Source: Rhodococcus coprophilus NBRC 100603
GTDB taxonomy: Bacteria; Actinomycetota; Actinomycetes; Mycobacteriales; Mycobacteriaceae
DNA length: 64,000 nucleotides
Assembly: GCF_001895045.1 (NCBI RefSeq)
Contig: NZ_BDAM01000003.1
Span: 475,393-539,392, forward strand
Direction: 5' to 3'
The notes below the pieces were generated by a model. The model had not been told where the DNA came from. It ran no database searches and was given only the letters and a program-made list of their open reading frames with translations. A program made the position numbers and the translations under genes. Below are positions 9,741 to 19,170 of this stretch, piece after piece (the stretch's first letter is position 1; the number at the start of each line of letters is the position of its first letter).

Positions 9741-11210
9741 TCACGATTCGGGCATATAGGTACGAAGCAACCGCACTGCGTCGCGCAGTGCGGCCAAGAT
9801 GGCGCTCGCCGATACCGGCGCCGCAGAAGCCTCCGGAAGAGCCTCACCGGACGTACCGCTGCGCGCGGCGAGGTTCGCGGCCAGCGCGTGTGCGCGAGCA
9901 CCGGCGGCGGCCGCGAGGTCGACGGGCATCCCGGACGACAGCAGCGCCCCGATCGTGCCCGACAGCACGTCGCCTGCTCCTGCCGTCGACGCCCAGGACC
10001 CTCCCGCGTCGTTGACGAAGACATGGCCGTCGGGTCGTGCGATCAGCGTCGCGTGTCCTTTGAGCAGTACGTGGACACCCCACTCGGCGGCGAGGGTGCG
10101 CACCGCCGCGACCCGGTCCGGTTCGGGCCGAGATCCGGTGAGCCGAGCGAACTCTCCCGCGTGAGGAGTGAGCAGGGTCGGCGCCGCGCGTCCCCGAACC
10201 AGGTCCGGGTTTCGCGCGAGCACCGTGAGCCCGTCGGCGTCGACGAGAACCGGCAGATCGGTCGCCAGAACCGCGCGCAGCGTCTCGGCGGCATCGTCGC
10301 CGGTGCCGCCGCCCGGGCCGACCACCCACGCCTGGACGCGACCGGCGTCCGCGATCGAGGTCGCGGCGACGACCTCCGGCCGGTGGGCAAGCACCTCGGC
10401 CGACGCGGATCCCGCGTAGCGGACCATGCCGGAGGTCGCGGCGACCGCTGCTCCCGCGCACAGGACCGCAGCCCCGGGATACCTCGCGCTCCCCGCGGAG
10501 ACACCCACCACGCCCTGGCTGTATTTGTCGTCGTCCGGGCCCGGCACCGGCCAGATCGCCCCCACCTCGGCGGGCTCCGCCGCGACGAGATCGGATTCGG
10601 GCAGTTCGAGACCGATGTCGACGAACTCGACACGGCCGCAACGGGGCGATGCGAGGGCGTGGACCGGTTTGAGGGCTCCGAATGCGACGGTGACGGCTGC
10701 GGTCACCGCGGGACCGTCCACGGCGCCGGTGTCGGGGTCGACGCCGCTCGGGGTGTCCACCGCGACGATCGGCGCGGTGATCGCGTCGACGATGTCGGCG
10801 GCGGCGGGACGCAGCGGGCCGCGACCGGAGATTCCGACGATCCCGTCGATCACCAGGTCGGGGTCACCGAGATGCTCGGGCCGGGCGGGCACGGCACGGC
10901 CCCCGGCCGACTTCAATGCGGCGAGACCCGCTGGGTGCGCGCGTTCCGGATCGAGCAGCAACGCCGTGACCGCGCATCCGCGGCGGCGCAGGAAGGTGCC
11001 CGCCCACAGGGCGTCCCCACCGTTGTCGCCGGATCCCACGAGCAGAACCACCCGCCGGCCCACGACACCCCCGGTGAGGGCACGCAACTCCCCGGCTACG
11101 ACGGTGGCCAGCCCGTGCGCCGCGCGGCGCATCAGCGTGCCGTCGGGCAGCGAGGCGAGCAGCGGTGCCTCCGCGGCCCGCACGATCTCACACGGGTAGT
11201 AGCTGCGCAT
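9741..11210 (-). CDS. nnr: Bifunctional NAD(P)H-hydrate epimerase/dehydratase
   Basis: 489 aa. Two-domain repair enzyme: the N-terminal YjeF epimerase domain (to about 210; GSGDNGGDAL near 57-66) interconverts R- and S-NAD(P)HX, and the C-terminal ribokinase-like domain (about 220-489) dehydrates S-NAD(P)HX with ADP. The dehydratase signatures LTPHAGEF and STAGAGDVLSG are intact. Matches the fused form of M. tuberculosis Rv3433c in position and size. Lies 43 bases after glmS on the same strand. Confidence 0.93.
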   Translation of the reverse strand: MRSYYPCEIVRAAEAPLLASLPDGTLMRRAAHGLATVVAGELRALTGGVVGRRVVLLVGSGDNGGDALWAGTFLRRRGCAVTALLLDPERAHPAGLAALKSAGGRAVPARPEHLGDPDLVIDGIVGISGRGPLRPAAADIVDAITAPIVAVDTPSGVDPDTGAVDGPAVTAAVTVAFGALKPVHALASPRCGRVEFVDIGLELPESDLVAAEPAEVGAIWPVPGPDDDKYSQGVVGVSAGSARYPGAAVLCAGAAVAATSGMVRYAGSASAEVLAHRPEVVAATSIADAGRVQAWVVGPGGGTGDDAAETLRAVLATDLPVLVDADGLTVLARNPDLVRGRAAPTLLTPHAGEFARLTGSRPEPDRVAAVRTLAAEWGVHVLLKGHATLIARPDGHVFVNDAGGSWASTAGAGDVLSGTIGALLSSGMPVDLAAAAGARAHALAANLAARSGTSGEALPEASAAPVSASAILAALRDAVRLLRTYMPES

Positions 11211-11253
11211 CGCCCCTCCTGGGAACCTCGTGCCGGTCCGCCACGCGGTCGGT

Positions 11254-13119
11254 TTACTCGACGGTCACGGATTTCGCGAGGTTGCGGGGCTTGTCGACGT
11301 CGTACCCGCGCGCCTGCGCGACTTCTGCCGCGAACACCTGCAACGGCACCGTCGACAACAACGGCTGCAACAGCGACGGCGCCGACGGGATCTCGACGAG
11401 ATGATCGGCGAACGGGCGCACGGTCTCGTCGCCCTCCTCCGCGATCACCACGGTCAGGGCGCCGCGCGCCTGGATTTCGCGGATGTTGCTGAGCAACTTG
11501 CTGTGCAGCACCGCGCGGCCCTTCGGCGACGGCATGACCACGATGACCGGAAGGCCGTCCTCGATCAGCGCGATCGGGCCGTGCTTGAGCTCACCGGCCG
11601 CAAATCCCTCGGCGTGCATGTACGCCAGTTCCTTGAGCTTGAGAGCACCCTCGAGCGCGACCGGGTATCCGACATGGCGGCCCAGGAACAGCACCGCCGG
11701 CGAGTCCGACAGATCCCGCGCGAGCTGCCGGACAGCATCCATGCCCTCGAGGAGCTGAGCGATCTTGTCGGGCATCGCGGCGAGGTCTTCGTACTCGCGT
11801 GCCACTTCATCGGGGTACTTCGTGCCGCGGGCCTGCGCCAGCGCCAAGCCGACGAGGTAGTTGGCGGCCATCTGTGCGAGGAACGCCTTCGTCGACGCCA
11901 CACCGATCTCGGGACCGGTACGGGTGTACAAGACCGCGTCCGCCTCGCGGGGGATCTGGGCACCGTTGGTGTTGCAGACCGCCAGGACGCGCGCCTTCTG
12001 GTCCTTGGCGTGCCGCACCGCTTCGAGGGTGTCGGCGGTCTCACCCGACTGGGACACCGCTACGACCAGTGTCGACCGGTCCAGGACCGGATCGCGATAA
12101 CGGAACTCGGAGGCGAGTTCCACCTCTACCGGGAGCCGGGTCCAGTGTTCGATCGCATACTTGGCGACCAGACCGGAGTGGTACGAGCTACCGCACGCGA
12201 CGACGAAGACCTTGTCGATGTCGCGCAGTTCCTGATCGGACAGTCGCTGCTCGTCGAGCACGATGCGGTTGTCGACGAAGTGGCCGCGCAAGGTGTCGGC
12301 CACCGCGTCGGGCTGCTCCTCGATCTCCTTGAGCATGAAGTAGTCGTGGCCGCCCTTCTCTGCGGCGGCGAGATCCCAGTCGATGACGAACGGCTGGGTG
12401 CGCACATTCGTGTTGCCGTCGAAGTCGGTGACCTCGTACGAATCGGCGGTGATGACGACGACCTGATCCTGGCCCAGTTCGACGGCGTCCCGCGTGAACT
12501 CGATGAATGCGGCGACGTCGGACGCGACGAACATCTCGCCGTCGCCCACGCCGACGACCAGCGGGGTCGAGCGCCGGGCGGCGACGATCGTGCCGGGATG
12601 GTCCGCATGGGTGAACACGAGGGTGAACGCGCCTTCGAGGCGGCGCAGCACGCTGCGGGCGCTTTCGACGAAGTTCCCCGCCGTCGGCCCTTCGGCGTAG
12701 GCGCGCGACACCAGGTGCACCGCGACTTCGGTGTCGGTGTCGCTGGCCAGTTCCACGCCGTCCTTCTCGAGTTCCTCGCGCAGCGGCGCGAAGTTCTCGA
12801 TGATGCCGTTGTGCACGACCGCGACCTTGCCGGTCACGTCACGGTGGGGGTGCGCGTTGCGGTCGGTCGGACGGCCGTGGGTCGCCCACCGGGTGTGGCC
12901 CATCCCGGCGGTGCCGTCGAAGTGTTCCTCACCGATCTCGGCGAGTTCGGCCTCCAGGTTGGCCAGGCGTCCGGCCTTCCGCTCGACAGCCAGCCCGCCT
13001 CGCCCGTCGAGAATGGCGATTCCGGCCGAGTCGTAACCCCGGTACTCCATCCGCCGCAGCGCTTCGACTACGACGTCGAGAGCACGACGGTGCCCGACAT
13101 ACCCCACGATTCCGCACAT
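11254..13119 (-). CDS. glmS: Glutamine-fructose-6-phosphate aminotransferase
   Basis: 621 aa. Makes glucosamine-6-phosphate from fructose-6-phosphate and glutamine, the entry to UDP-GlcNAc and cell-wall synthesis. Cys2 of the class II glutamine amidotransferase domain follows the start Met directly (MCGIVGYVG), two SIS sugar isomerase domains span about 300-600, and the C-terminal DKPRNLAKSVTVE tail is the conserved channel-closing segment. No glmS ribozyme core is evident in the short leader, as expected for an actinomycete. Confidence 0.97.
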   Translation of the reverse strand: MCGIVGYVGHRRALDVVVEALRRMEYRGYDSAGIAILDGRGGLAVERKAGRLANLEAELAEIGEEHFDGTAGMGHTRWATHGRPTDRNAHPHRDVTGKVAVVHNGIIENFAPLREELEKDGVELASDTDTEVAVHLVSRAYAEGPTAGNFVESARSVLRRLEGAFTLVFTHADHPGTIVAARRSTPLVVGVGDGEMFVASDVAAFIEFTRDAVELGQDQVVVITADSYEVTDFDGNTNVRTQPFVIDWDLAAAEKGGHDYFMLKEIEEQPDAVADTLRGHFVDNRIVLDEQRLSDQELRDIDKVFVVACGSSYHSGLVAKYAIEHWTRLPVEVELASEFRYRDPVLDRSTLVVAVSQSGETADTLEAVRHAKDQKARVLAVCNTNGAQIPREADAVLYTRTGPEIGVASTKAFLAQMAANYLVGLALAQARGTKYPDEVAREYEDLAAMPDKIAQLLEGMDAVRQLARDLSDSPAVLFLGRHVGYPVALEGALKLKELAYMHAEGFAAGELKHGPIALIEDGLPVIVVMPSPKGRAVLHSKLLSNIREIQARGALTVVIAEEGDETVRPFADHLVEIPSAPSLLQPLLSTVPLQVFAAEVAQARGYDVDKPRNLAKSVTVE

Positions 13120-13267
13120 GGTTAGCAGGGTACTGGTCGCGGCCGGAACGACTGCAACTCATCTGCAACTCGGTGGAACCCCGGCAACGCCTTGGACGCA
13201 GCGCGCGCGGACTCCGGACGACACGCACGTCCGGGGCACAGCGGGCCCGCCTCCGCCACGTATCCGC

Positions 13268-13273
13268 TAACGT
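13268..13273 (+). promoter_or_regulatory. Candidate -10 box for a leaderless transcript
   Basis: TAACGT ends seven bases before the GTG at 13281 and no Shine-Dalgarno sequence is present, the layout of leaderless mRNAs common in actinobacteria. No good -35 hexamer is seen. Confidence 0.4.
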
Positions 13274-13280
13274 TCTCGCC

Positions 13281-14126
13281 GTGGCGGCGAACCCGAAATC
13301 CCTGGCTAAGGAACTGTCCAAGCGCGGTCCGCACTCGGTGCTGCGCGGCGACCTGTCGCTCGCGGGACAACCCGGCGTGGTCTATACCCCCGCCGAGGGG
13401 TTCAATCTGCCGGCGGTGGCGTTCGGGCACGGCTGGCTCACCGGTGTAGGCAAGTACACAGCGTTGTTCGAGCATCTCGCGTCGTGGGGCTTCGTCGTCG
13501 GGGCGCCCAGCACCGAACGCGGGCCCGTCCCGTCCGCGGTCGGATTGTCCACCGATCTGCTCACCACACTCGACATCTGCCTCGGCGTGCGACTGGGCAC
13601 GGGACGAATCAGTGTCCACCCGGACCGTCTGGCACTCGTCGGGCACGGTTTCGGTGCCGGTGCCGCCGTGCTGGCCGCCGCGCGCCGTGAGGTCGCTGCC
13701 GTGGCCTCGCTGTATCCGGCACCCACCTCGCCGCGCGCGTCCGACGCTGCGGCGCATGTCACCGCTCCCGGCCTCGTCCTCGTCGGCGACAAGAGCGTCG
13801 GTTCGATGACCAGCGATGCGGCAGCTGTGGCCGAATCGTGGGGCGGCGACGTGCAGCTGCGTGTCGTGGACAAGGCCGACGACAACGGTCTCGCACAAGG
13901 CCGGCGCATGATGGCTGCACTCGGTATCGGCGGGAACGAGCGGCACACGCAGCAGCGCACCCGGTATCTCCTCACCGGCTTCCTGCTCCACCGTCTGACC
14001 GGCGACAAGACCTATGCGGCCTTTTCCGATCCCACCAGTGAGCTTCCCGGCACCACGTCGCTCACCGATCCCGGTTCGATCGACCGGGAACTCGGCAGCC
14101 AGATCAATCAGCTCCTCGGACGCTGA
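13281..14126 (+). CDS. Alpha/beta-hydrolase-like protein lacking the nucleophile Ser (Rv3438-like)
   Basis: 281 aa. The fold resembles dienelactone-hydrolase or lipase-type alpha/beta hydrolases, with an FGHGWLTG oxyanion strand and a nucleophile elbow at about 112-117, but the elbow reads GHGFGAG where active enzymes have GHSxG, and no catalytic His is evident near the C-terminus. It is therefore probably a non-catalytic fold member. The GTG start is supported by the -10 box just upstream; the frame extends to 13173 without better starts. Divergent from glmS, convergent with the next gene. The position and size agree with Rv3438 of M. tuberculosis as I recall it. Confidence 0.72.
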   Translation: MAANPKSLAKELSKRGPHSVLRGDLSLAGQPGVVYTPAEGFNLPAVAFGHGWLTGVGKYTALFEHLASWGFVVGAPSTERGPVPSAVGLSTDLLTTLDICLGVRLGTGRISVHPDRLALVGHGFGAGAAVLAAARREVAAVASLYPAPTSPRASDAAAHVTAPGLVLVGDKSVGSMTSDAAAVAESWGGDVQLRVVDKADDNGLAQGRRMMAALGIGGNERHTQQRTRYLLTGFLLHRLTGDKTYAAFSDPTSELPGTTSLTDPGSIDRELGSQINQLLGR

Positions 14127-14173
14127 TCTCACGCGGTCGAGGTGTGTCACCGGCACCTCGGCGCCGGGTGTAG

Positions 14174-15571
14174 TCAGAGCGGTCCGGCCTCCGCGAGTAC
14201 GGCCCCGCCATCGGTGGCCGCCCTTCCTTCGGCGGGCTCAGCCGGTTCGCCGGCCTGATCCGAGCCCGCTGCCACGGGTGTCTCGCGCGAGTTCGTCTTT
14301 TCGCGCCGGATTGAGCCAGGTGGGACCGTCGCCGGGGTGACACCGTTCTCCTTCGTCCCCGGCGCGTCGTTTTCCTCACCCGTCGGCTCGGCCCGCGTCG
14401 CCGCCGCATCGCCCGGATCGCTGATGCCGGCGTCCGGTCCGGCTTCGGGTGGCGGGCCGGCCGGGATGTCGACGGGCGGTGGGGCGGATGGAGTGCCGGA
14501 CGCCGGTGCGTTCACCGGGTGTCGGTCCTCCGGGCCGGTGGGCGTCACTCCGCCCTCCTCCCGGGTGACCGGCGGTGCTTCCGGACCGGCTTCGGGCAGA
14601 ACTGCGTCGGGTGTCGTCGGTTCGGGCAGTGTCTCGACGGCGGCGTCGAGCAGCGCCGTCGCGGCCTTCACGCCCGAGGTTGCGAGGTCGAGGACGGCAC
14701 CGGCGAGTCCGGCGGCTGCACCGAGGAGGTCTGCTCCCGCCTGTACGGCGTCAGTGCCGGGGCCGGACGATGACCCGTTCCGTCCGGAACCGAGCGGAGC
14801 ACCGGATGTCGGCAACCGGCCGTACCCCGAGGGCACCCCCGCTTCACCGGATCGTTCGATGAGGTCGAACAGTCTTGCAAGAGAGTCGAATTCGTTCATC
14901 ACTACCCAGTCGGTGTCGTCACATGCCCGTAGAAAGGTGTCGACCGCAGTGCCGAGTGCCGGTGCGAATCTCTCGCTGAGCCACCGCGCGCAAGGCTCCG
15001 CTGTGCTCACCGGGTCGTCGCCGCCGGCGGAGTGAAACCACCGGGAGATTTGCCCGGGGGTGGGGCCTCCCGGTTCGCCGGCGGCCCCGGCGAGAATCAT
15101 CGCGACCTCGTCGGAAGTACGTCCGTCGACAAGCTTCCCTTCGAAAAGTCCTACGATCCGCGCCTTCTCGGTCACTGCAGCGCCGACGTTCGCCGCCGCG
15201 ACGGTGAGAGCATGCGACAGCTCCTGCACACCACTCTGCAACGCCCGTCCCCGGGCGACGACGGTGTCGAGGCGGGACCGGGCGGTGTCGGCGGCATCCC
15301 CTTCCCAGGCTCGGGGCAGGAACCGAACTTGCCCGTCCTGTTCGAGGATGGGACCGGCGAGAACAGTTGCGAGCCGGGTGAGGTCGGAGGCGTCGGCGAC
15401 GAGCGTCGCGAGGTCGAGGTCGCGTTGTTCGTCGTATCTCTCCCGCAGTGATTCGACGGTCGTGGAGGTGGCGGCACCCCATCGATGCGCGCAGGGCAGG
15501 TACTCGGCGAAAAACGTCAGTCCACCGACACCCGCGTCGAGAATGCGTCCCGGATCGGGCGCCGGGGTCAT
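14174..15571 (-). CDS. Large WXG-like protein with Pro-rich tail (Rv3439c-like), candidate T7SS substrate
   Basis: 465 aa, close to the Rv3439c length I recall. Residues 1 to about 250 are predicted helical, with a WEG motif at 89-91 (PRAWEGDAAD) placed like the WXG turn of type VII secretion substrates. Residues 280-465 are rich in Pro, Ala, Gly, Thr and Glu with no obvious fold. There is no Sec signal. Its ATG overlaps the stop of the 117-aa gene (ATGA), so the two are translationally coupled, as small/large T7SS substrate pairs usually are. A secreted substrate role is inferred; the alternative is a cytoplasmic protein of unknown function. Confidence 0.6.
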   Translation of the reverse strand: MTPAPDPGRILDAGVGGLTFFAEYLPCAHRWGAATSTTVESLRERYDEQRDLDLATLVADASDLTRLATVLAGPILEQDGQVRFLPRAWEGDAADTARSRLDTVVARGRALQSGVQELSHALTVAAANVGAAVTEKARIVGLFEGKLVDGRTSDEVAMILAGAAGEPGGPTPGQISRWFHSAGGDDPVSTAEPCARWLSERFAPALGTAVDTFLRACDDTDWVVMNEFDSLARLFDLIERSGEAGVPSGYGRLPTSGAPLGSGRNGSSSGPGTDAVQAGADLLGAAAGLAGAVLDLATSGVKAATALLDAAVETLPEPTTPDAVLPEAGPEAPPVTREEGGVTPTGPEDRHPVNAPASGTPSAPPPVDIPAGPPPEAGPDAGISDPGDAAATRAEPTGEENDAPGTKENGVTPATVPPGSIRREKTNSRETPVAAGSDQAGEPAEPAEGRAATDGGAVLAEAGPL

Positions 15572-15921
15572 TGCGGCCGGCGGTCGAGGTGTGTGAGGGC
15601 GTCGTTGCCGGAAAGCCGGTTCAGGTTCTGCGCGACGCCCGCGTCGCGCTCGGTGTACCGGTCCGACACCGACCGCAAGTCGTCCGCCTGCGCGTTCACG
15701 ACCGTCACCCACTCGCCGAATGCGGTGCGTATGCGTCGATATCCTTCCTCGACCACGGCACCGCCCGTCCGGTAGCGCGCGCCGGCCGCACGAGGACCGA
15801 ACTCCAGGTTCCCGAGAATGCGACGGCATTCGTGATCTGCGTCGTCCGCCGATCTCTCCAACCGGCCGGCGATCGCCGCGACGCCCTGTTCGTCGAACCG
15901 CACGCGATCCTGTGCTGCCAT
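15568..15921 (-). CDS. EspC-like small helical protein (Rv3440c-like), candidate T7SS substrate
   Basis: 117 aa. Pattern resembles the EspC family of ESX secretion-associated proteins: a first helix over about 10-35, a short turn, a second helix over about 55-95 and a YTERD sequence at 89-93. The last fits the YxxxD/E export signal found after the second helix of T7SS substrates. There is a basic, loosely structured end after it. It is the first gene of a two-gene unit with the WXG-like protein, placed between glmM and the glmS region, about 3 kb from esxT. The family call is from pattern and context, not from alignment. Confidence 0.6.
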   Translation of the reverse strand: MAAQDRVRFDEQGVAAIAGRLERSADDADHECRRILGNLEFGPRAAGARYRTGGAVVEEGYRRIRTAFGEWVTVVNAQADDLRSVSDRYTERDAGVAQNLNRLSGNDALTHLDRRPQ

Positions 15922-16070
15922 GCCCGCTCCGTTCCGCCCCAGGTTTGCGTCTCGGTTGTATTGGACGCAGCGACGCCCCCTCCGGTTCCCTCTTGTCGAG
16001 AAGAGGTGGGAAAGGGGGCGTCGGTGGATCGCACGCGGTCCCGACAGGGATCGGCAGCAAGCCGCTGCTG

Positions 16071-17411
16071 TCAGACGGCTGCTACGACATCGGCCAGGCG
16101 GTCGGCGAGTCTACGGGCATGGTTGTCGTCGGCGGCTTCGACCATGACGCGGACCAATTGCTCCGTGCCGGAAGGCCGCAGCAGCACGCGTCCTGTCTCA
16201 CCGAGTTCGCGTTCGGCGTCGGCGACCGCATTTGCGACGGTGGGATCGCTCGCCACCGCGGCCTTGTCGCTCACCCGGACGTTGACGAGAACCTGCGGGA
16301 GAGTCGTCATCACCGCTGCCAGTTCGGCGAGGGAACGACCGGTCGACGACATCCGTTCCATCAGCCGCAGTCCGGTGAGCACCCCGTCGCCGGTGGTGCC
16401 GTGAGCGGGCAGCACGATGTGCCCGGACTGCTCACCACCGAGGCTGAAGCCACCGCGTCTCAGTTCCTCGAGCACATAGCGGTCCCCGACCCCGACCGTG
16501 CGCACCTCGATGCTCGCCTCCCGCATGGCGAGATGAAGTCCGAGGTTGCTCATCACGGTCGTGACGAGTGTGTTGTCGTGCAGTTCGCCTGCTTCGCTCA
16601 TGCTCAGCGCCAGGATCGCCATGATGGCGTCGCCGTCGACGACCGCACCGGACGCGTCCACCGCGAGGCAACGGTCGGCATCTCCGTCGTGAGCGAGACC
16701 CAGATCCGCACCGTGTTCGAGCACGGCCTTCTGCAAGCCTTCGAGATGTGTCGAGCCACAATCGAGATTGATGTTGAGTCCGTCGGGCTCCGCACCGATC
16801 GCGATCACCGTCGCGCCGGCGGCCTCATAGGCTTCGGGACCGACGCGCGACGCCGCGCCGTGCGCACAGTCGACGACGACCGTCAGACCCGTGAGGGGAT
16901 GATGCATGGTCGACACGAGGTGGGCAAGATAACGGTCGACGGCGTCTTCGGCGACGCGGACGCGTCCGATCCCTGCTCCGGTGGGGCGTGCCGGTGATCC
17001 GTTCTCGCCTTGGAGTACCGCTTCGATGCGGTCCTCGACCGAGTCCTCGAGCTTGTGCCCACCCGCCGCGAAGATCTTGATGCCGTTGTCCGGCATGGGA
17101 TTGTGCGACGCGGAGATCATCACTCCGAGGTCGGCGCCGTAGGCGGCGGTGAGGTAGGCGACTGCGGGAGTGGGCTGCACACCCACCGACAGCACATCGA
17201 CGCCGGCTGCGGTGAGCCCGGCGGTGACGGCGGCCTCGAGCATCTCACCGCTCGCACGTGGGTCCCGTCCGACCACAGCCACCGGCCGCTGCCCGGAATT
17301 TGCCGGCGCCAGCACGGCGGCGGCGCCCCCGGCCAGACGCAGTGCCAACTCGACCGTCAACTCGGCATTCGCCAAGCCTCGAACACCGTCGGTGCCGAAC
17401 AACCGACCCAT
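16071..17411 (-). CDS. glmM: Phosphoglucosamine mutase
   Basis: 446 aa. Converts glucosamine-6-phosphate to glucosamine-1-phosphate, the step after GlmS toward UDP-GlcNAc. The phosphoserine loop [12 protein letters not shown] (about 98-109), metal loop DGDADR (about 243-248) and C-terminal phosphate-binding [14 protein letters not shown] are intact. The ATG at 17411 begins the conserved [12 protein letters not shown]; a longer frame to 17474 lacks conservation. Located 194 bases downstream of rpsI in the same direction. Confidence 0.96.
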   Translation of the reverse strand: MGRLFGTDGVRGLANAELTVELALRLAGGAAAVLAPANSGQRPVAVVGRDPRASGEMLEAAVTAGLTAAGVDVLSVGVQPTPAVAYLTAAYGADLGVMISASHNPMPDNGIKIFAAGGHKLEDSVEDRIEAVLQGENGSPARPTGAGIGRVRVAEDAVDRYLAHLVSTMHHPLTGLTVVVDCAHGAASRVGPEAYEAAGATVIAIGAEPDGLNINLDCGSTHLEGLQKAVLEHGADLGLAHDGDADRCLAVDASGAVVDGDAIMAILALSMSEAGELHDNTLVTTVMSNLGLHLAMREASIEVRTVGVGDRYVLEELRRGGFSLGGEQSGHIVLPAHGTTGDGVLTGLRLMERMSSTGRSLAELAAVMTTLPQVLVNVRVSDKAAVASDPTVANAVADAERELGETGRVLLRPSGTEQLVRVMVEAADDNHARRLADRLADVVAAV

Positions 17412-17605
17412 AGACACGCCCCTCAAATTTTCAGTGCGGTCACAACCGCGCACATCTCCCCGGTTCCGCAGCACGGTGTACCCGGCCCCGGAATCTGACG
17501 GAGGACAGAATGCACGAAAGCAGGCACCGGTAGCGAATCTCTACCGACGCCTGCTCTCGTGGTCGAACAAGTGCCGAGGCTGACGAGGTCAGCATCGGCG
17601 ACACA

Positions 17606-18121
17606 TCAGCGCTTGGAGTACTGAGATGCCTTACGGGCCTTCTTCAGGCCGTACTTCTTACGCTCGACGGCACGCGGGTCACGCGTGAGGAAGCCGGCGC
17701 GCTTGAGCGCGGGGCGATCCTCGGGAGTGACCTCGATGAGTGCACGTGCGATGGCGAGACGCAGCGCGCCGGCCTGGCCGGACGGGCCGCCACCATGCAG
17801 GCGAGCGTGGATGTCGAAGCCCTCGGCGCGCTCGACGGTCACCAGCGGCGACTTCACGAGCTGCTGGTGCACCTTGTTCGGGAAGTAATCCTCGATGGTG
17901 CGACCGTTGAGGACGAAGTTGCCGGAACCGGGCACGAGACGCACACGGACCACGGCCTCCTTACGGCGACCGACGGTCTGGATCGGACGGTCGAGCACGA
18001 TCGGAGCAACAGGCTCCGCCACGACCTCTTCGGCCACGTACTCGTCTGCAGCGACCTCGACGTTGTCGGCGAACTCTTCGACGTTCGTCACGTTCTCGTT
18101 CTGTTCCTCGGGCGTCGTCAC
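17606..18121 (-). CDS. rpsI: 30S ribosomal protein S9
   Basis: 171 aa. The conserved S9 core begins near residue 45 ([13 protein letters not shown]) and ends with the canonical KASQYSKR tail that reaches the ribosomal P-site. The first 45 residues are an acidic extension rich in Glu, Val and Ala, a feature of actinobacterial S9 proteins. The GTG start overlaps the rplM stop (GTGA), so the two are coupled. Confidence 0.96.
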   Translation of the reverse strand: MTTPEEQNENVTNVEEFADNVEVAADEYVAEEVVAEPVAPIVLDRPIQTVGRRKEAVVRVRLVPGSGNFVLNGRTIEDYFPNKVHQQLVKSPLVTVERAEGFDIHARLHGGGPSGQAGALRLAIARALIEVTPEDRPALKRAGFLTRDPRAVERKKYGLKKARKASQYSKR

Positions 18122-18561
18122 TGTGCCACCTGCTTGATCTCGAACGGCACCGGCTGCTGCGCGGCGTGGGGATGGTTCGGGCCCGCGTAGACCTTCAGCT
18201 TCTTGGCGATGGCGCGGCCGAGCTTGTTCTTCGGGAGCATGCCGGTGACGGCCTTCTCCACGAGACGATCGGGGTTCTTGTCGAGAACCTCGCCGACCGA
18301 ACGACCCCGCAGACCACCCGGGTAGCCGGAGTGGTGGTAGAGGAACTTGTCGGTCCGCTTGTTGCCGGAGATGGCGACCTTGTCGGCGTTGATGATGACG
18401 ACGAAATCACCGCCGTCCATGTGCGGAGCAAAAGTGGGCTTGTGCTTGCCGCGGAGCAGGCCTGCTGCCTGGACCGCGAGGCGGCCGAGGACCACGTCGG
18501 TGGCGTCGATGACGTGCCACTCGTGGGTCAGCTCGCTGGCCTTCGGTGTGTACGTAGACAC
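18118..18561 (-). CDS. rplM: 50S ribosomal protein L13
   Basis: 147 aa, identical in length to the mycobacterial protein. Early 50S assembly protein. Starts with a GTG at 18561 ([19 protein letters not shown]); the longer frame to 18666 is non-conserved. First gene of the rplM-rpsI operon, with a strong predicted promoter 130-160 bases upstream. Confidence 0.96.
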   Translation of the reverse strand: MSTYTPKASELTHEWHVIDATDVVLGRLAVQAAGLLRGKHKPTFAPHMDGGDFVVIINADKVAISGNKRTDKFLYHHSGYPGGLRGRSVGEVLDKNPDRLVEKAVTGMLPKNKLGRAIAKKLKVYAGPNHPHAAQQPVPFEIKQVAQ

Positions 18562-18693
18562 AGAATTTCCTCGTCTATCGTTTCGCTGCTGGCCCGCATG
18601 CCACCGATGGTCCCACCCGGCGGCCAGTTGAGACCCGGGATGAGATGTTCGCCGTGCACAAGGCAACGACGACGGACGACACGCCGAGGATCA

Positions 18694-18723
18694 ACGATAC
18701 CGGTGCCGCGCCCGGTAGGTCAA
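18694..18723 (-). promoter_or_regulatory. rplM-rpsI promoter
   Basis: On the minus strand TTGACC (18718-18723), an 18-base spacer and TATCGT (18694-18699) form a good housekeeping promoter. Transcription would begin near 18687, giving a leader of about 125 bases before rplM. Confidence 0.6.
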
Positions 18724-18743
18724 AACACACCCGGACAGCACAA

Positions 18744-18773
18744 CGTCCCGGCGGCCTCTCCACCACCGGGACG
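18744..18773 (-). terminator. Terminator after esxT
   Basis: An 8-bp GC stem (18744-18751 with 18766-18773), extendable by CAC/GTG pairs beyond a small internal loop, lies between the esxT stop and the rplM promoter. It would separate ESX-4 from ribosomal transcription. Confidence 0.45.
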
Positions 18774-18818
18774 CTGTGCCCGTGGGCCCTCCCCTTCACC
18801 CACCGGACGCACCGGGTG

Positions 18819-19124
18819 TCACCCCGGAAAGCGAGCCTGATTCCGTCGTTCGGTCGCCATCATGTCGTCGTTTCCGCTCGACACGATCCGGCCGATGTCC
18901 TGCAGCACCTGGATGAGGCCGGCTTCGGCCCGGTTCCACCGCTGCTGCGTCGCGACGTAGTCGGCCTGAGCGTCACCACTCCACGTCGACACCAGCGGCG
19001 CTACCTGCGCTTCGATTCGATCGAGGGTGTCCCTGATCGCTTTCTCGCCCGAGACGAGACGCGAATGCAGATCTGCGACGCCCGCAAAGTTCTGGAAGAT
19101 CTCGGTTCCACCATCGACTGCCAC
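18819..19124 (-). CDS. esxT: WXG100 protein EsxT
   Basis: 101 aa, typical WXG100 length. A helix-turn-helix hairpin with the WSG motif at 48-50 (TWSGDAQADY). Known EsxT/EsxU-type proteins form a heterodimer exported by ESX-4. The GTG at 19124 is chosen because AAAGGAG lies about 8 bases upstream; the frame extends to 19217 without support. No YxxxD/E motif is evident after the second helix here, so the export signal of the dimer probably comes from EsxU. Last gene of the Rv3446c-like - esxU - esxT end of the locus. Confidence 0.88.
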   Translation of the reverse strand: MAVDGGTEIFQNFAGVADLHSRLVSGEKAIRDTLDRIEAQVAPLVSTWSGDAQADYVATQQRWNRAEAGLIQVLQDIGRIVSSGNDDMMATERRNQARFPG

Positions 19125-19170
19125 TGTTCGTGCTCCTTTGCTGGATTCAGGGTGCGGGACGGACCCGGGG

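Noticed and set aside
11220..13140. glmS ribozyme/riboswitch before glmS
   Set aside because: The leader before the start is short and shows no ribozyme core; actinobacteria generally lack it.
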